In this document: positions 37,579 through 51,085 of the stretch, piece after piece
Position numbering within the stretch: the stretch's first letter is position 1
Layout of the letters: the number at the start of each line of letters is the position of its first letter
Source: Morchella semilibera
Lineage: Eukaryota; Ascomycota; Pezizomycetes; Pezizales; Morchellaceae
Reading direction: 5' to 3'
NCBI GenBank assembly: GCA_009192285.1
Contig: WBVU01000003.1
Coordinates: 2,325,973 to 2,389,972 of the forward strand
Length of the DNA stretch: 64,000 nt
Program-made: the position numbers and the translations under genes
The notes under the pieces: model-generated
What the model was told of the DNA's origin: nothing
Seen by the model: only the letters and a program-made list of their open reading frames with translations
Database searches by the model: none

Positions 37579-40434
37579 TCAGTTTATCCACTGCATGGTC
37601 CCTTCTACCCTAAACTTCGCAGAACCCCTTATATCCTGGGAACTTGCAGCTGCATACACCACAAATTCTGCATCCTTATCAACAGTCCACGAGCGCATCT
37701 TCTCATCCCAGTATCCCAAAGCGTACTTATCGAGGACATAGCTCGCCGTCTTTGTCTCCCCCGTTCGTAGGTCAACCTTAGCAAATCCTTTCAGCTCTTT
37801 GATAGGCCGGGTAAGCCCAGTTTTCGAGGTTTGGGAGACATAGAATTGAACCGACTCCTTCCCAGAAACCTCTCCAGTATTCGTAATATCAACGGACACG
37901 GTAAGTGTGTCCCTAAGAACATCACCAGAAAGACGAGTGTTCTTGTACTCAAAGGTTGTGTATGAAAGACCGAATCCGAAGGGGAAAAGAGGCTGCACCT
38001 TGGCTCTCTCATAATGACGGTACCCTAGCCATATACCCTCGCCATATATGACCTTGTCATTTTCTCCAGGGAAGTTATGGAAGGTAGGCGTGTCTTCAAG
38101 CCGGCGAGGGAATGTAACAGGAAGTTTTCCGCACGGTGAAATATTACCGACCAATACATCATAAAGAGAGTTTCCGAGTTCCTGGCCCTGGTACCACGCC
38201 TGAAGCACTGTGGGGGCTTCATTAATCCAGGGCATAGAGATTGGAGATCCAGATTGGTTGACAATGATAGTATTAGGATTAACCTCGAGGATCTTGGTAA
38301 TAAGATCATTTTGGGGACCAGGGAGATCCATTGATTTCATATCGTAGGCCTCACTCTCCCATTCGATGTTTTTCCCTCCAACATATACCACAATGTCTGA
38401 CTCGCGAGCGAGCTGGATGGCCTCACCTAGCAAGTCCTCTTTAACTTCCTCCATGAAACCAACTCGCGAGCCATCCATAACCTCATCTCTATAGAGTTCG
38501 TCGGTGTAGTGAACCGGGATTGGATCTAGTTCACGGGAGACACCTTCGACGGTAATGTTGTATGTCCTACCAGCAATCATGTCGAGCTCGCAGCGCTTTT
38601 CTGGAGAGGCATAGGCCATAAACATCTCGGATCTTTCTGAATCCTTCGTGCGATCCCAGATGTTGATAAGTTCTTTGCCATCAACCAAGAGACGTCCAGG
38701 GCCACATGTGCCCATGCTGAATACATGTCTTCCAGTGGTCTTGGGTGTCAAAAGCCCAACTGCCCGGTAAGAATATCGCTTTCCCGGGACAAAAGACTTT
38801 GGGAGATTGTCATAGCACGAAAGTACTGTACTCTTTCGGTGTGCAGCATGGACTGCAGGTCCTCGATGGAGCATGTTGTCAAAGTATTCCATGTACATAC
38901 CATGTTCGCCATTTTTTGGTGAAACGCAGGTCTCTGGGAACAGGGGGATCCATTTGTGTGCAAGGCAGCCTTTAGCGTACTTGACTTTCAAGTTAGGATA
39001 TTTGGTTGAGGCGTTTTTGACAAATGAATCCAACGGTGTTTGGCGGTAGTGGGGGTTTAATGAGGCAGATCTGTAATTTTTCAGTTAGCAATTCCGTTGA
39101 CGAAATAGTTGCACGAGAAGTGCAAAAAGTGACCTTCCCGAGTTGGAAGGGGAAAAAAAGCATTGGTTGACTCACCCTCCACCAGCAGCCACAGACTCCT
39201 TAGCATTTGGGCCGATGAATGCGATTTGCTTTGTCGTCCCTAATGAAAGCGGCAATAATTTCTTCTCATTCTTGAGAAGAACGATCCCCTCAGCTGCGGC
39301 TCTTCGGAGAAACTTTTGATGTTCCGGTCGGTTGATTGCCTCCTCTTGCTCTTCGACCCAATCGGGATTCTTGTATTTTCCGGTTTTGTAGATCTGGTAA
39401 AAGCTTAGTTAAAACAGATCTCCAATAGCTGATTATCAATGTGCAGTGGGTAGTTACCAGTTCTAAAATTCTCCGCACGTTAATATCCAAAGTCGACTCC
39501 TTCATATACCCTTTCTTAACTGCATCGACGAGGTTTTTTCCCCTCTTCCGGGCAGGACCGGGCATTTCTAAGTCTAGGCCTGCCTCAACACTTGGAACAA
39601 TACTATTCATGCCAAACCAATCACTCATAACCACACCCTCAAAGCCCCACTCCTCTCGAAGAATGCCAGTCAACAAAGCCTTGTTATTACTGGCATACAC
39701 GCCATTAATTTTCGAGTAACTTGCCATTACACACATTGGCTTCGAGTCGCGGAGCGCAATCTGGAAAGGCACCAGATGGAGTTCTCGGAGGCATCGTTCA
39801 GTCATAATTTGATTTACAACGAACCTTCTAGTCTCCTGGTCGTTGGCAGCAAAGTGCTTGATTGTTGTTGCAATGCCACGGGATTGGACAGCATTGATGT
39901 AGGCAGCGGCGAGCTTTCCTCCAAGGAACGGGTCATCTCCAGAAAAGGATTCAAAATTTCGGCCGCCGAGCGGCGAACGATGCAAGCAAACTTGATTTTT
40001 TGTTAGCATAACTTGGATATAGGTGTTTAACAAGGATGCTAGATCTTACCGGTAGGTGCCAATAGGATATCTGACTTCTTATCCCGGACCTCAGTAGCAA
40101 GAAGCTCTCCGATACCAGCAATGATATCGACATCCCAAGTAGCAGCAAGGGATACTGCGCTTGGTGTGAGTGCCGCTGTGGTGCCATCGACCATGGTACC
40201 CCCTCGAGCACCGACAGGGCCATCTGTAGTCTATAATGAATGGCATTAGTACTGAGAAAATCGACTATAAGTGTTCCCTAGCGCAGAACTAACCTTCAAC
40301 TGGGGAATTCCTAGGCGGGGAACAGGGTATGTTCTCCATAGATCCACACCTGAAAGCAAGAGAGATTTCTCCTCAATGGTAAGCCTTGAGAGCCTCTCAT
40401 CCACCCAGGTTTTCATATCTATTGGAAGATGCAT
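37579..40434 (-). CDS. GH3 beta-glucosidase with PA14-like region
   Basis: Hydrolyses terminal beta-D-glucosyl residues of cello-oligosaccharides or aryl glucosides. Five exons, 40434-40294, 40230-40050, 39990-39458, 39393-39176 and 39070-37579, all in phase, give 854 residues. GH3 N-terminal domain: TDGPVGARGG, KHFAANDQE and the nucleophile aspartate in VMSDWFG (residue ~231). A PA14-like beta-sandwich insertion is visible around residues 400-550 (YMEYFDNML, RAVGLLTPKTTGRHVFSM, GPGRLLVDGKELINIWD). The GH3 C-terminal domain (VVYVGGKNIEWESEAYD, then FPFGFGLSYTTFEY) and the fibronectin-III-like end follow. No signal peptide is seen, so the enzyme is likely intracellular or vacuolar, like the beta-glucosidase subgroup with inserted PA14. 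Tail-to-tail with the zinc-cluster factor, 530 bp apart. Confidence 0.93.
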
Positions 40435-43400
40435 TTTGTTTTATGTTCTGGTAGTGTAAAGGATTTGAGGTTCTTGCTGGTTAATGTATTGGGCTTCTTC
40501 AGGAACGATGATGGTGAATATCTTGAGGCTGCTGGTTTGAACTGGCGGGGACTTACGGACAAGATATATGTACGCCGTGGAGCTTAAGGGTGGTGGTGGT
40601 GGAGCCTAGGAAACTTATTACCACCTAAAAGCTCTACTAGCGGTAAGCGTATGTTGTGTTTGAACATAGTAACACGTTGACACCTATTGCGATGATCAAG
40701 AATTTGTAAATGTCGCTCTAGTTTTTTTTTTCCTTCGAAGAACGTGCAAAGGACCTGGATGAGGAGGGTTACTGCGTTAGCCCCAGGGCCGGAAGTCTAT
40801 CCGTACACGCGAAGGGAGTACATATGTACTGTATGGATGGTGGGGTTTTGGATCTAGCCCTTATGCAGCCAATAGATATGGCTAGATCCCTGGAGATACA
40901 TCCGTGTGGGGGGTATAATCTTCTTGGGAGTCATGTATTGGACCTAGATTGACATGGGGATCTCGGTGTTCAATGCGTTGATCACGTTCACTTTGATGTG
41001 TATCAATAGGTCTTCCTCAGAAAACCATTTGACAATGTAATTATTTCCGTTATTACTCTCAATTCAGGATTTTGAGGCGTAGTAGGGACATACGTACCCG
41101 TTGTAGAGTTCTGTGGAACTATTCCAAGTTCCCGGGACAGATCACTGGCTATGGCTACATGTACGTACAAAAATTTTCCTTAGGGTACATGTAGGTACTT
41201 ATGTAGATAGATGCAGAAGATGGAGGTTATTATACTCAGATTGGCTCTTATGGAGTACCTATAATATCTATTATTGCCATTGATGTGCCTCGAAACCATC
41301 CCGAGGTCATTATGCAAGAGTGAGTGCAGGACCTGGTCACTTGGAAGAGAAATTATGGTATGGCGTACCTAGCAATTTTCCTTAATTGGATCCATCGGCC
41401 GAATTAGAGAAAACTAGACCCGTTGGCTTCTGCAGTTGGCTTCTGCAACTGGGCCGGTCCAGTTAGGTACCTAAAGTAGGTACATGAACAACGGATGGGC
41501 AACCCTGTGTCCCGTATCTACGGCTGCTGCAGACCCCACACTTCCGGTTTTCTAGTAGAATAGAGCATCTTTCGATGCATTTGAGCCGTTTCAAATCCGG
41601 TCTGCATTATCCTAAACATGGTTTTGAAATTCTGAGAGAGTAAACTGTTATTTGGTATAGACCTGACGTATGCACATACAGTTCAATGGAGTTGAGTGTC
41701 CCATCAAAGTTTATCAAGATCCAAACAGGTGCTCCTTATTCTCGGCTGAGTATCCTAAACCTACGCCAATCAATGCACTTATAATTCCCGGATTGGCTAA
41801 TCAGCACATTCGTGAAGCCGTGGTTATAAATACTAGTCCTTTTTTTTTTTGCTCATTGTAGAATTACCGCACAGGACACAATATGATAGGCAACGCGTAT
41901 GTGGCGCTTTGCTTCCGAGTTATCTTTTCATGAACGAGCGTGTATGTATACGTATGCAGATTATAGATAGATGCACCCATAACGCGTCGCATTTAGACCT
42001 CTATTATTGCAATTTCTGTTGAGCATACATGATGTTAGGAAAAAGTGCCAAACCTAACCCGCCCAAGTCTTGAGATGATATCATATTATTGAGAATTTAT
42101 TAGCGCATAAAGGCGCCCAAACACTGGAAGAGTTGAGGTTCTCGAGTGGGGAGTGCTCCCGGCCCAGCAATGTTAGGAATAATTTGCGAACTTATAGGGC
42201 CGGCGCCGTACATACGTCTGCAAGGCGGTGGAACCAAGGACCGAAATCCCTATGATCCTAGCATATCCGCACGTCAGCTGATATTTCTTTGAGGGAACAG
42301 AGCTGAAGGGCTATCTACGTTAAGTTTCTTTTTTAGCTTGAAATGATCTTTTTCACCATAGATGCCTGTCGCTTTTGGGGCAATAGTCCAAAGCCATATA
42401 ATCCACTAGGTTTCACGCGGGTATATGAGGCATTCTTAGTGAATGGGTTTCAGGGTGCCTAAATCTGACGTTGATAGTCCAGAGACTTCAATTTAGCATA
42501 AAAGGGTTCGCCCATCCTAATTCTCGATCATCGAGCTAGTTAGGTACTATCGGTGCCGGTGACAACAGCCGCAGGTTTGTCTACCCGGATTGAACAAGCA
42601 ATTAATCAATCCCTGGCACCGGACCCACTATGTTTTGTTTTGAGGGGGTCATTACGCCCCATCATGAGCTACCTGACATCTAAAGGATAAGCTGTTGATC
42701 TTTGAAAGTATTCTACTGCCGGTAGGACGCGGGGTTCAGGCTTCCATCTTGGGGTTGCAGCATTGCCTGTTAACCTTTGCTACCATGGGCATTATGACAT
42801 CCAATAAAGTGACACCTTTGAATGTAGGTACTCTGGAATGTTATCCAGTACCGTGACTGTAAGTAGTCTTAATCATGCAGTCTCACTGCTCTGAATCAGT
42901 AGCAGGAACAAAAGCCTTGCACCTGGTTGCTTTTGCTTAACTAGTTTCTGCCGAATGTAACATCGAGATAACCCTCATACACCTTGTTCAAGTTCTTCAG
43001 CATATATCAATCCTCATTGAGTGTAGAGTGGTGCGCAGACCTTAGAGTAATAGCATCGGGATCATCAAGGTACTCTATGAAATAAGATAGTTGTGTATTC
43101 AGGTCACAACAAGCCTAAGGACGGAGATCAAGACGTTCCCATTACTACGATTTCACTAAACACCTAGATAAGTATATGCGAAGCAAAAATATGATGAAGT
43201 TAAAAATGTGGGGGGGGGGGGTATCGTTGTCCAATTGATGTGTCCATAAGTACCTGACAGCATACCATTTCAAGTAGCTATAGGGTTAGGGTAAGTCTGG
43301 GCTGGCTGGCTGAGACAGTCTTACTAACCGTATCCATGGCCAATGTAATATTAGATGCACGAAATATCGCGCTAATCGTGATATATCAGTGCGCATGCTC

Positions 43401-44974
43401 GATACTCTATTCTCATCTGATGCGGCGTGCGTGCTAAACAATACTATAGGATTGGACCTCGCCTAATGATACTAGCTCAATTGAAGGATTTCACATAGTA
43501 TAGAGTGGTCTAGACATCTGAGAGGGTATGAAGATCTAACTAGGTAGCTGCAAGGAAATTCTGGCGGAATTCTCCGACCATCGCGCTCCGAATAACACCT
43601 GCATTGTAGGTTTAGGACTGAGTCAAGGTTGACTACCTACACCAGGCTTCTATTCTTGAAATGATATAGTCGGTGGGTTCAGTACCAAAGTTTTCCAACT
43701 ATTGTAGTGAGACCTCCCGGATGTTCACCTCAAATCCGCATCAATAAAAAACAGGCACATAGCATAACATGATAACAAACCAATTGAAAACTATACGCTA
43801 GAAGTTCAAGCAATCGAAATATCAGGCAAGGAAGAAATTCATCGCAGTGAAACTGAGTGTTAAATGGCTACCTCAGGAACACACGGGCCATGTACAATGT
43901 AGGTACATGCATGTAGAGAAAATTTCTTTCGAGTAACGGGTGATCGAGTTATTATCATGCACCATCGGCATTGCATACCGGTCATGTGGGATGCACCATT
44001 GCAAGCAATGCCCGGGATCTCATCGCTCCCCGGGACTTAAATTTAATTAATATAATTCAGTTAACAAAAAATTTAACATGTAATAATAATATAAACATCC
44101 GTTTCGTTTTGGTTTGGAGCCCGCCATGTCATTGAATAGAACTCTAAGGGTCGGGCGAGAATCAGTAACCCCCACTTCACGGCAGTTAAGGCAGACATTC
44201 TAAAAAGCAATAATAGGCCGGTCAAAAAACAAAAGAAAAGAAAACCCCCGAGTCCCTGCAACTGGCTCATGCACAACGGAGCAATCATGGAGAATTATTG
44301 GCTTGGCCCGGCATCTGGCTAGCTTCAATTCACAACGTGTGCCAATTACACTCGACGAAGGTTTTAAGGAGTAAATTTTATATCCTGTACGTACATATGT
44401 AGTTATCAAGCCTTTTATTGACTGGGTGTTAGGTACCCATTAAACAATTTTGAACCAACCTAACTAGCCGTTGAACTGAACGGAAGCTCGCAAAAAATGA
44501 GAAGCTAGTCGTGATTGGATTTTGCTTCAAAACGAGCTGAGCTGCAGCCAGATAGCCAGCGAGGTTTCACATGGGACGAAAGTTCAATCTTTTACCCAAA
44601 AGTTTTATATTCGAGAAAGAGATTCACATCTTCATAATCGGTGTGTCTAAAGCTAGCTGGCTATACCACCACTTACGGATATATCTCGGGCAAGAAATCA
44701 ATCGGCGGTAGATATACCTCTATGACTTCGGTGGCATTATCTTCGACAATATTCACATGCCATTTTCTCTACCATGATCAGCAGATCTAGATCGAACATA
44801 GCGAAAACTCTTCAGAACATGGGTCATATAGGCTAGTTAAATCATCGAGTGATCCCTTGTGACACCTACATAGTAATGCGCATAGTTTAGTTATAGCTAA
44901 GCTATAGCTACTTAAGTGACTAGATGAAACAACAACCACTTTTTTCATCAGCACGATCTACTACTAATTTTATA
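40435..44974. other. Gene-poor region, 4.5 kb
   Basis: No credible gene. TACATGTA palindromes are at 41156 and 41186, a TTAGGG-type doublet at 43281-43295 and a G-run at 43210-43221. The first ~200 bases are the GH3 promoter. Confidence 0.5.
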
Positions 44975-45068
44975 ACGTTTCCGAACACGACCAATATTGC
45001 ATACACACAAAAAAGTGCCAAGTCCTCCTATTTGTATGGTATGCAATATTGGTCGTGCTCGGAAACGT
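44975..45068. repeat. 30-bp inverted repeat, hairpin
   Basis: Arms at 44975-45004 and 45039-45068 are reverse complements over 30 bp with one mismatch (core ACCAATATTGCATAC). They enclose a 34-nt loop. No clear target-site duplication flanks them. This could be a fold-back MITE remnant or a transcribed hairpin. Confidence 0.75.
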
Positions 45069-47299
45069 CATGGAGGGACGAGTAGAATTGACTCCGGCCA
45101 GAATCAACTATGCCTGTAAGTATCAGCCGGGCACCCAAGTTAGCCAGCAAATATATGTATTTCTCCGTTTACTGGATTTCTGGAGGGTTGGGCTTGCAAG
45201 GACCCAAGCTTGTAACGTCATGTCTAGATTATCTCCAGCCAATCCCAACGAACAACACTACTGAGAGGTCCAAGAACTTCTTCCGTTTCAAAAGGCCACA
45301 GCAGACAGCTCAGCTAGGCATGTATGTAGTGAATAGAAACGTTACCCCACGGTATACGTAACAAAAGGCTTGAGTGGTTGTATACGTTCTGAACGATACC
45401 TGCCGCAAAATATCGATTCTATAGCTCAAATACACATCAGATCGAGAGTAATGCACCCAGATATGATGATTCGCCCTAATTTGAGAAACCGGATATCATT
45501 TTGTTTGGGATTATATTTCAACTCGGGGAATTTGTGTCGATGCTTAATTTGTAGCTTACTTATCACTGAAGTGCAAATAAACACTAATTAGATCCCTGTT
45601 AATTATGGTGTTGGCATCACCAAACATCTGATAGGCACATGGTCATAGCGGCATTTGCCAAGTACCAGTACTGCCTAGCTAGCGAAAGTTTATTTGTTGT
45701 CACCACTCCCGGGTTCCATGTTCGCTAACCAACCACACCCACATTTATTCTGTCCAGTCGTAACCGTTTTCAAAATCTCGAAAGGACCAGGCCATGGATT
45801 GCAATTGGACAAATTCTCGGACCTCGATAGCGATTCTACAAGTAAGGAGCATGCTAACTAATGTAAAGAGGGATTATATATACACGGGTCCAGTTATCTA
45901 CCTTCTGGCTAGTTTAACATGTCAAAAGGGTAAGCACGAACCCCCCAAACCGAGGATATGGTCGGACAGTGGAGTCTCGTTAACAAATCAGAAGTTGTCA
46001 ACAATAGTGATTTTCGGGGTTCGGTTTGCTTTCCCCGACCGCCGACTGATTCTAGAAAGCTCACCGATCGATAATCAAGGGTCCCCTTCTGGCCCCCAAA
46101 ACATTTAATTCGGCTTCTCATGCTCTGAGCATTAACCTTGAGATAAAGGCCACAGGCGGCTATACGTATCTGCTCATTGGCGATTTCTTAGACAATTATC
46201 ACTATTCAAGAACCGGGTTCGAGCTCAACTCGTACACGTACCTTAGCTGGTTGCTGGTCGGTTGATTGGTTATCCATGACATCAGGAAGTCCGAAAGATT
46301 AAATATGCTGCATAAGGGTACTTTATTTCCCGGCTATATCTGCAGCTTAAAGACCCTGACCTAGACCAAGTTTCAACTTGATAAGAGTTGCGCCTCTTAC
46401 CCCCTCCCCTCACTTAAATCAACAGGTATCATGTGCCTAGAATTACCGTGTAGAGTCCTAGGTCACGGAACTAGGTCTAGATTTTTTATTTTTTATTTTT
46501 TTGACTTTTTATTTTTGGTTTTTAGGTCCCGCAAGGTAATCAATTGGTCAAAGTCAGATTAAGAGCAGGGATTACAAGAGGGTTTCGGATGTAGGGGTAA
46601 CTATATCCCCAGGGAGCTGTTAGAGATTATATCCTCACAGTGACATGCATATAGCAGATATGCCAGAGGATAGCGTTCTGGGCCTCAAAAAAAAAGAGGG
46701 GGAAAAAAGCCGCCCAAGCCTTCTCTTCGCGGGGAGTAAGATAAGCCAATATTAGTGCTTAACTATGCGGAGATCCATGGTCCTAGTTTTTAGGAGTATA
46801 AGTATAAGGTAGGAGTACATGTTTGCCGAAATTCATAGAATTAACGATTATCTAGATGTTCTTTCTGAGCCGAAATTGTTTGGGTCATCAAAAATCACCC
46901 ACCAATCGGCACATTTGCCGCCAAAAAGTGTGTTCCGAGTGACGCGAGTGTGCGTACATACATACACTGTAAGGCTGAGGATCTTAGGCATAAATTGCAG
47001 CCTTCTAGATTACCGTATATATCAAGTTCCAATATATAAAAGAAGGTCCGTGTTAAGAATTCGAATATTCTCTAGTCCATTTTTAAACCAGGCTCAAGTA
47101 TATACTAGCTAGTCTAAAGCTTCTGCCTCCATGGGGGCATGGCAGGTGCTTTGAGGTATCACTTGACAGGGGGTGCTATGATCAAATATATATTCTCCGA
47201 AGAGATATATCGAAAAAATTATCTCATAACCATAAATCATTGGCTCATGATCATCTAATCTGGCAATGCAAATAAAAGGGCCTGACGGTATTGTACAGC
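45069..47299. other. Gene-poor region
   Basis: Short open frames at 45049-45361 and 46819-47112 have no domain features and are not called. An AT-rich TTTTTATTTTT stretch lies at 46480-46520. Otherwise nothing is seen. Confidence 0.5.
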
Positions 47300-49216
47300 T
47301 CATAGCACATATCTAAACCCGGGCGACTTGTCTCCCAGTCTGGCCATCTCCTGGACGGTCAGCCCATGATCATCACCAATTCTTTCCCGCTTAGCGTTAA
47401 TCCTCTTATACCCAAAGAACAAGATGCCCACAGCAATCAAACCGGCTGTGATAAAACCAAGCTCCAATGCGTGCCCCAGGGTGTACCTAGGCGCGTCATT
47501 GCTCCTGTAGAAGTTTGACGCCATGGCGCCACCAAGGTTTCCAACTGCGATCTGAATCGCCATTCCGGCAGATCTTTTTAGAGAGCCGGACAAATTGTTT
47601 GATAGCCAAGTGATATTTCCGGGGCTGTGGGCGGTTAGATTAAATTGTCGCATTTTCTGGGGGGGGGGGGGGGGGTGGGACTTACAATGCTGGGTAGATG
47701 CCACAAGTGGCGATAAAAACACCCGCGTAAACCAGTCCTGGAACACTTGGTGGTGCAGAGACGGCAATGATAAATCCAATAGCTGTTAGGCAGAGTCCCC
47801 CAAATACGAAAGGTGATCTGATTCCCCTCTTGTCACTAATCCAAGCTGTGATGATAGAAAGAATCGAGGCGGTAATGTAGATGGGGCTATCAACAGGGTT
47901 AGCTAATCGAATTTATCTAGAGCATCAAAGTGGTTTACAAACACAGTGAGTAATTGAGCCTTAGAAGATGAATAACCAAGGTTCTTGATGATGCTAGGAA
48001 GAAACAGGCTGATACCGTACAGAGGGCAAACAATTCCCCAATAAACCTTAAGTTACACACAGAATTATATTAGTCTCCTAGACAAATAGATGCAACGGCC
48101 GGAGGAGCTCTTACAAAAATGTTGACCCAAATCTGCCAATCACTGAAAGCATCCAGGACATACTTCCACTCAAACTCTTCTACCTCTGCAACAGCGGGTG
48201 CATTCTTCGTGTTCATGCGGACGTCTTCAACCATTGCTGTTTCAGCCTTCCCATCTGTGACAACAGCTGCTGACTCTCTCACGTCGACGGAGCCCTGGTA
48301 TCGTAGACGCCAAACAATGAATCTTCTCTCCTCCGCTGTCAAGAATCCGGCGGTTTCCGGGAAATCGTAAAGGAAGTAGAAGGCCGCGAATGCAACAACA
48401 ACTGTAAGGAGCCCTTCAAGAATGAAACTAAAAACATAGTAAGTACGTGGAACATCTCCTATGGTGGCTAAGTTTGAAATACTTACATCCATCTCCAACC
48501 CTCGAGGCCTCCGACACCGTCCATCTTTGCAATCCCGAACGCCAAAAGCCCGGAGAATGCGCCGGCAACACTAGCAGCACTGAAGAACAAAGCCTGTCTC
48601 CATTGTGCTTCATGTCGACAATACCACATAGTAATATACTATATCATATCAACACTCAGCTCTATTAACCAAGATGGGAAGTCCCATACATAAGCTACGC
48701 CAGGGAATAATCCAGCTTCCGCAACTCCTAAGAAGAACCTCGCGATCAAGAGACCCTTGTAGTCTTTGACGATACCCATGAGCGTCATTACAACGCCCCA
48801 AGCCACCATTATGCAGGGCAGCCAGATACTCGGTCTTAACTTCTTCAACACAAGATTCGACGGGACTTCAAAAAAGCAGTATGAGAAGAAGAAGATCGTC
48901 ACTACCGTCAATCATTTACTGGTTAGCCATTGTCCCCAATAAAGATGAAACTAAATTGTAAAGTTTACTAACAAGTCCAGTTGTACTCTGGCCCAGTCAT
49001 TCCTAGGTCGTCCACCAAACCTTCAATCCTCGCATTACCGATATTCCCTCGGTCCAAAAAGGAGAGAAGGTACAGCAAAGCCAGCATAGGAATTAATCTC
49101 TGATCCATCTTCCGCAGAATGGCCTTCTCGTCCAAATGGGCGAAAGAAGCCCGGGTAAGATGTCCATCGTCAGGCAGGGCCGGACGAACTTGGTTATTCT
49201 CCTTCTTAGAAAACAT
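47300..49216 (-). CDS. MFS permease, TNA1/DAL5-like (ACS family)
   Basis: Plasma-membrane proton symporter of the anion:cation symporter family, whose fungal members carry nicotinate, allantoate, pantothenate or similar organic anions. Seven exons: 49216-48973, 48901-48690, 48638-48487, 48427-48115, 48046-47943, 47886-47686 and 47624-47300. All are in phase and give 516 residues, typical for the family. The N-terminal motif LLYLLSFLDRGNIGNARIEG is the ACS signature after the first helix. NWTLTIFFFSYCFFEVPSN and ARFFLGVAEAGLFPG follow, with about 12 helices in total. The central cytoplasmic loop contains DFPETAGFLTAEERRF, also typical. The last intron carries a 17-nt G-run on the plus strand (47659-47675). 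The true substrate cannot be told from sequence. Confidence 0.9.
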
Positions 49217-51085
49217 GATATTATATTAGAAAGAAAGAGGAAAGAAAAATGTAGACAGAACAGTATTGAACCGCTGCTGCTGCTTGTCTTCTGTGAAAAA
49301 CAGGGCAATCGGCGAAGATATATATTCAACCAGCCAAGACGAAATATACTCTGTTACCCAAGGATAAGGAACTGATCGAGCTACCTACCTATGTGACAAA
49401 CCAAAAACCTGGGAAAATAAGCGATTGCGGGGTTCGGCTTCCCCGACTTCTCAAGACCCACTCTACCACTCTACAAGCTAACCCTCGGTATCCTCCTAGC
49501 AAACTAAGGTACCCCGGAAATGCCCCATATACCAGGGCTTGTTGGATATCTGGGGTAAACATGGATCATTTCGTCCTATGTATTAAGAAAGGACGCGATA
49601 GTGCTGTTAGTAGTTGTCTATCCCCAGAGATCGACAAGCTTTAGATATGTAACCGTGATGCGGGGAGAACCCCGGCTTGTCTGGGGCCACACCGGCCTCC
49701 TCACCGATGGGGGGTTACGATGCTTGACCGAGGTTCCTAAACAAAGTCACGATTTTATTTTTTTTCGAAACTTGTGTATGGCTCGGGCAAAAGGATGAAA
49801 TGCGCCATTATCATGTGTTATCTATGTGCTTGCTTGGTTGGACAGGAATCGTTGACGATAAGAACTTGGATTTTGAGTGTGAGCTACTACACCGATTGCG
49901 ATATTTGATTTGAATGCATGTACCACTGGCAGCATCACCGCATTGGCGGTGATGCTGGCAGTCACGTTATTAAATGATAGTGGGCCTGGGAATAACACTT
50001 ATGCCCGCCTATATCACCATAAGTACCGTAGTATTAGCACAATAGAAAATCATCTATTACTTCATGCTATAAAGAGGACAATAGTACGAAACTTAGTTGA
50101 CAAAAGCATAAGATAGTCACATATACATACCGCAAATATTACTAGGCACTTTAGCTGACTATGCCCCGAAGGAACAATGCTTATACACTGTGTGAGGCGT
50201 TCCGCAATATGAGCCAAACACTTGCGAGGTAGCTAAAATATAACTACGTATTAAAAAAATGGGCTATCATCGTTGAAATTTGTGATAGGGTATGTACATA
50301 CTTTGTATCTATCCCGAATATGATTTTGGAAACAAAAGGCTACACAAACTAACTCACTTGCAAGCTGTTATGTATTGTCCACCTTACAGACTATCCACTG
50401 CCCGCATATCTGCACCTAAGTACTTAACTCCCTTGCTGCGGTAGTTGTCAAAGCAGATGCAGATCGAATTCGAATTATGAGTTGGATTGTGAGTCGAATT
50501 AGGGGTTTATATAGATGTTAGCATAGGCGCCAGAGCACGAAGTATATGTTGGTAAGAGTTAGGGGGGGTAGGTGTATACATTTAGGTCGAGGTAGGCACA
50601 TGTAGGAGTGTTGTCCCTATGGCGATAATTCGCGGGCACTACGGTCGAATCTCGTTATAAGGATATTGTTTACGCCTATTAAGGATGTGCTGGACCGGTT
50701 TCAATATTGGAATGATATTAGGTAAGTACATTTAGGTACATGTATCCTCAAGATCTTGAGGGTTAGGGGTGTTTAGCACCCAAAACTCGACACATAGTAC
50801 GTTATCAGGTCTCTGTAGAGTAAAACGGGAGGTATATTTCCATAGGACTCACTTCCTATATAAAGACATGTTCACTTCCTATATACGGACATGCTCTATC
50901 ATCTACAAAAGGGTATATTTCGACATGCAGATTTTCATATCCTAATGGAGAAATGTAGAGTATCCCTAACCCTTGCCACCGTGGCTGTTGCTGTGGTTGC
51001 TAGCCGCGTCAAAACACAGACCTCACCCGCGCCGCCGATTATATCTAGAGTTACAATTCGGAAAGGGACAAGAGCTCCGGCATAA
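49217..51085. other. Intergenic
   Basis: No gene supported. A compact hairpin lies at 49926-49961, and a TACATGTA palindrome at 50737-50744. A 64-codon frame ending at 51085, directly before the next ATG, has no features. Confidence 0.5.
49926..49961. repeat. 16-bp hairpin with 4-nt loop
   Basis: CTGGCAGCATCACCGC and GCGGTGATGCTGGCAG pair with a single mismatch around loop ATTG. The GC-rich stem stands out in AT-rich intergenic DNA. It may be a structured-RNA hairpin or a small fold-back repeat. Confidence 0.6.

Noticed and set aside
32865-49216. Secondary-metabolite cluster (regulator, enzyme, transporter)
   Set aside because: No backbone synthase or tailoring enzymes are present, and the three genes are separated by a 6.9-kb gene-free stretch.
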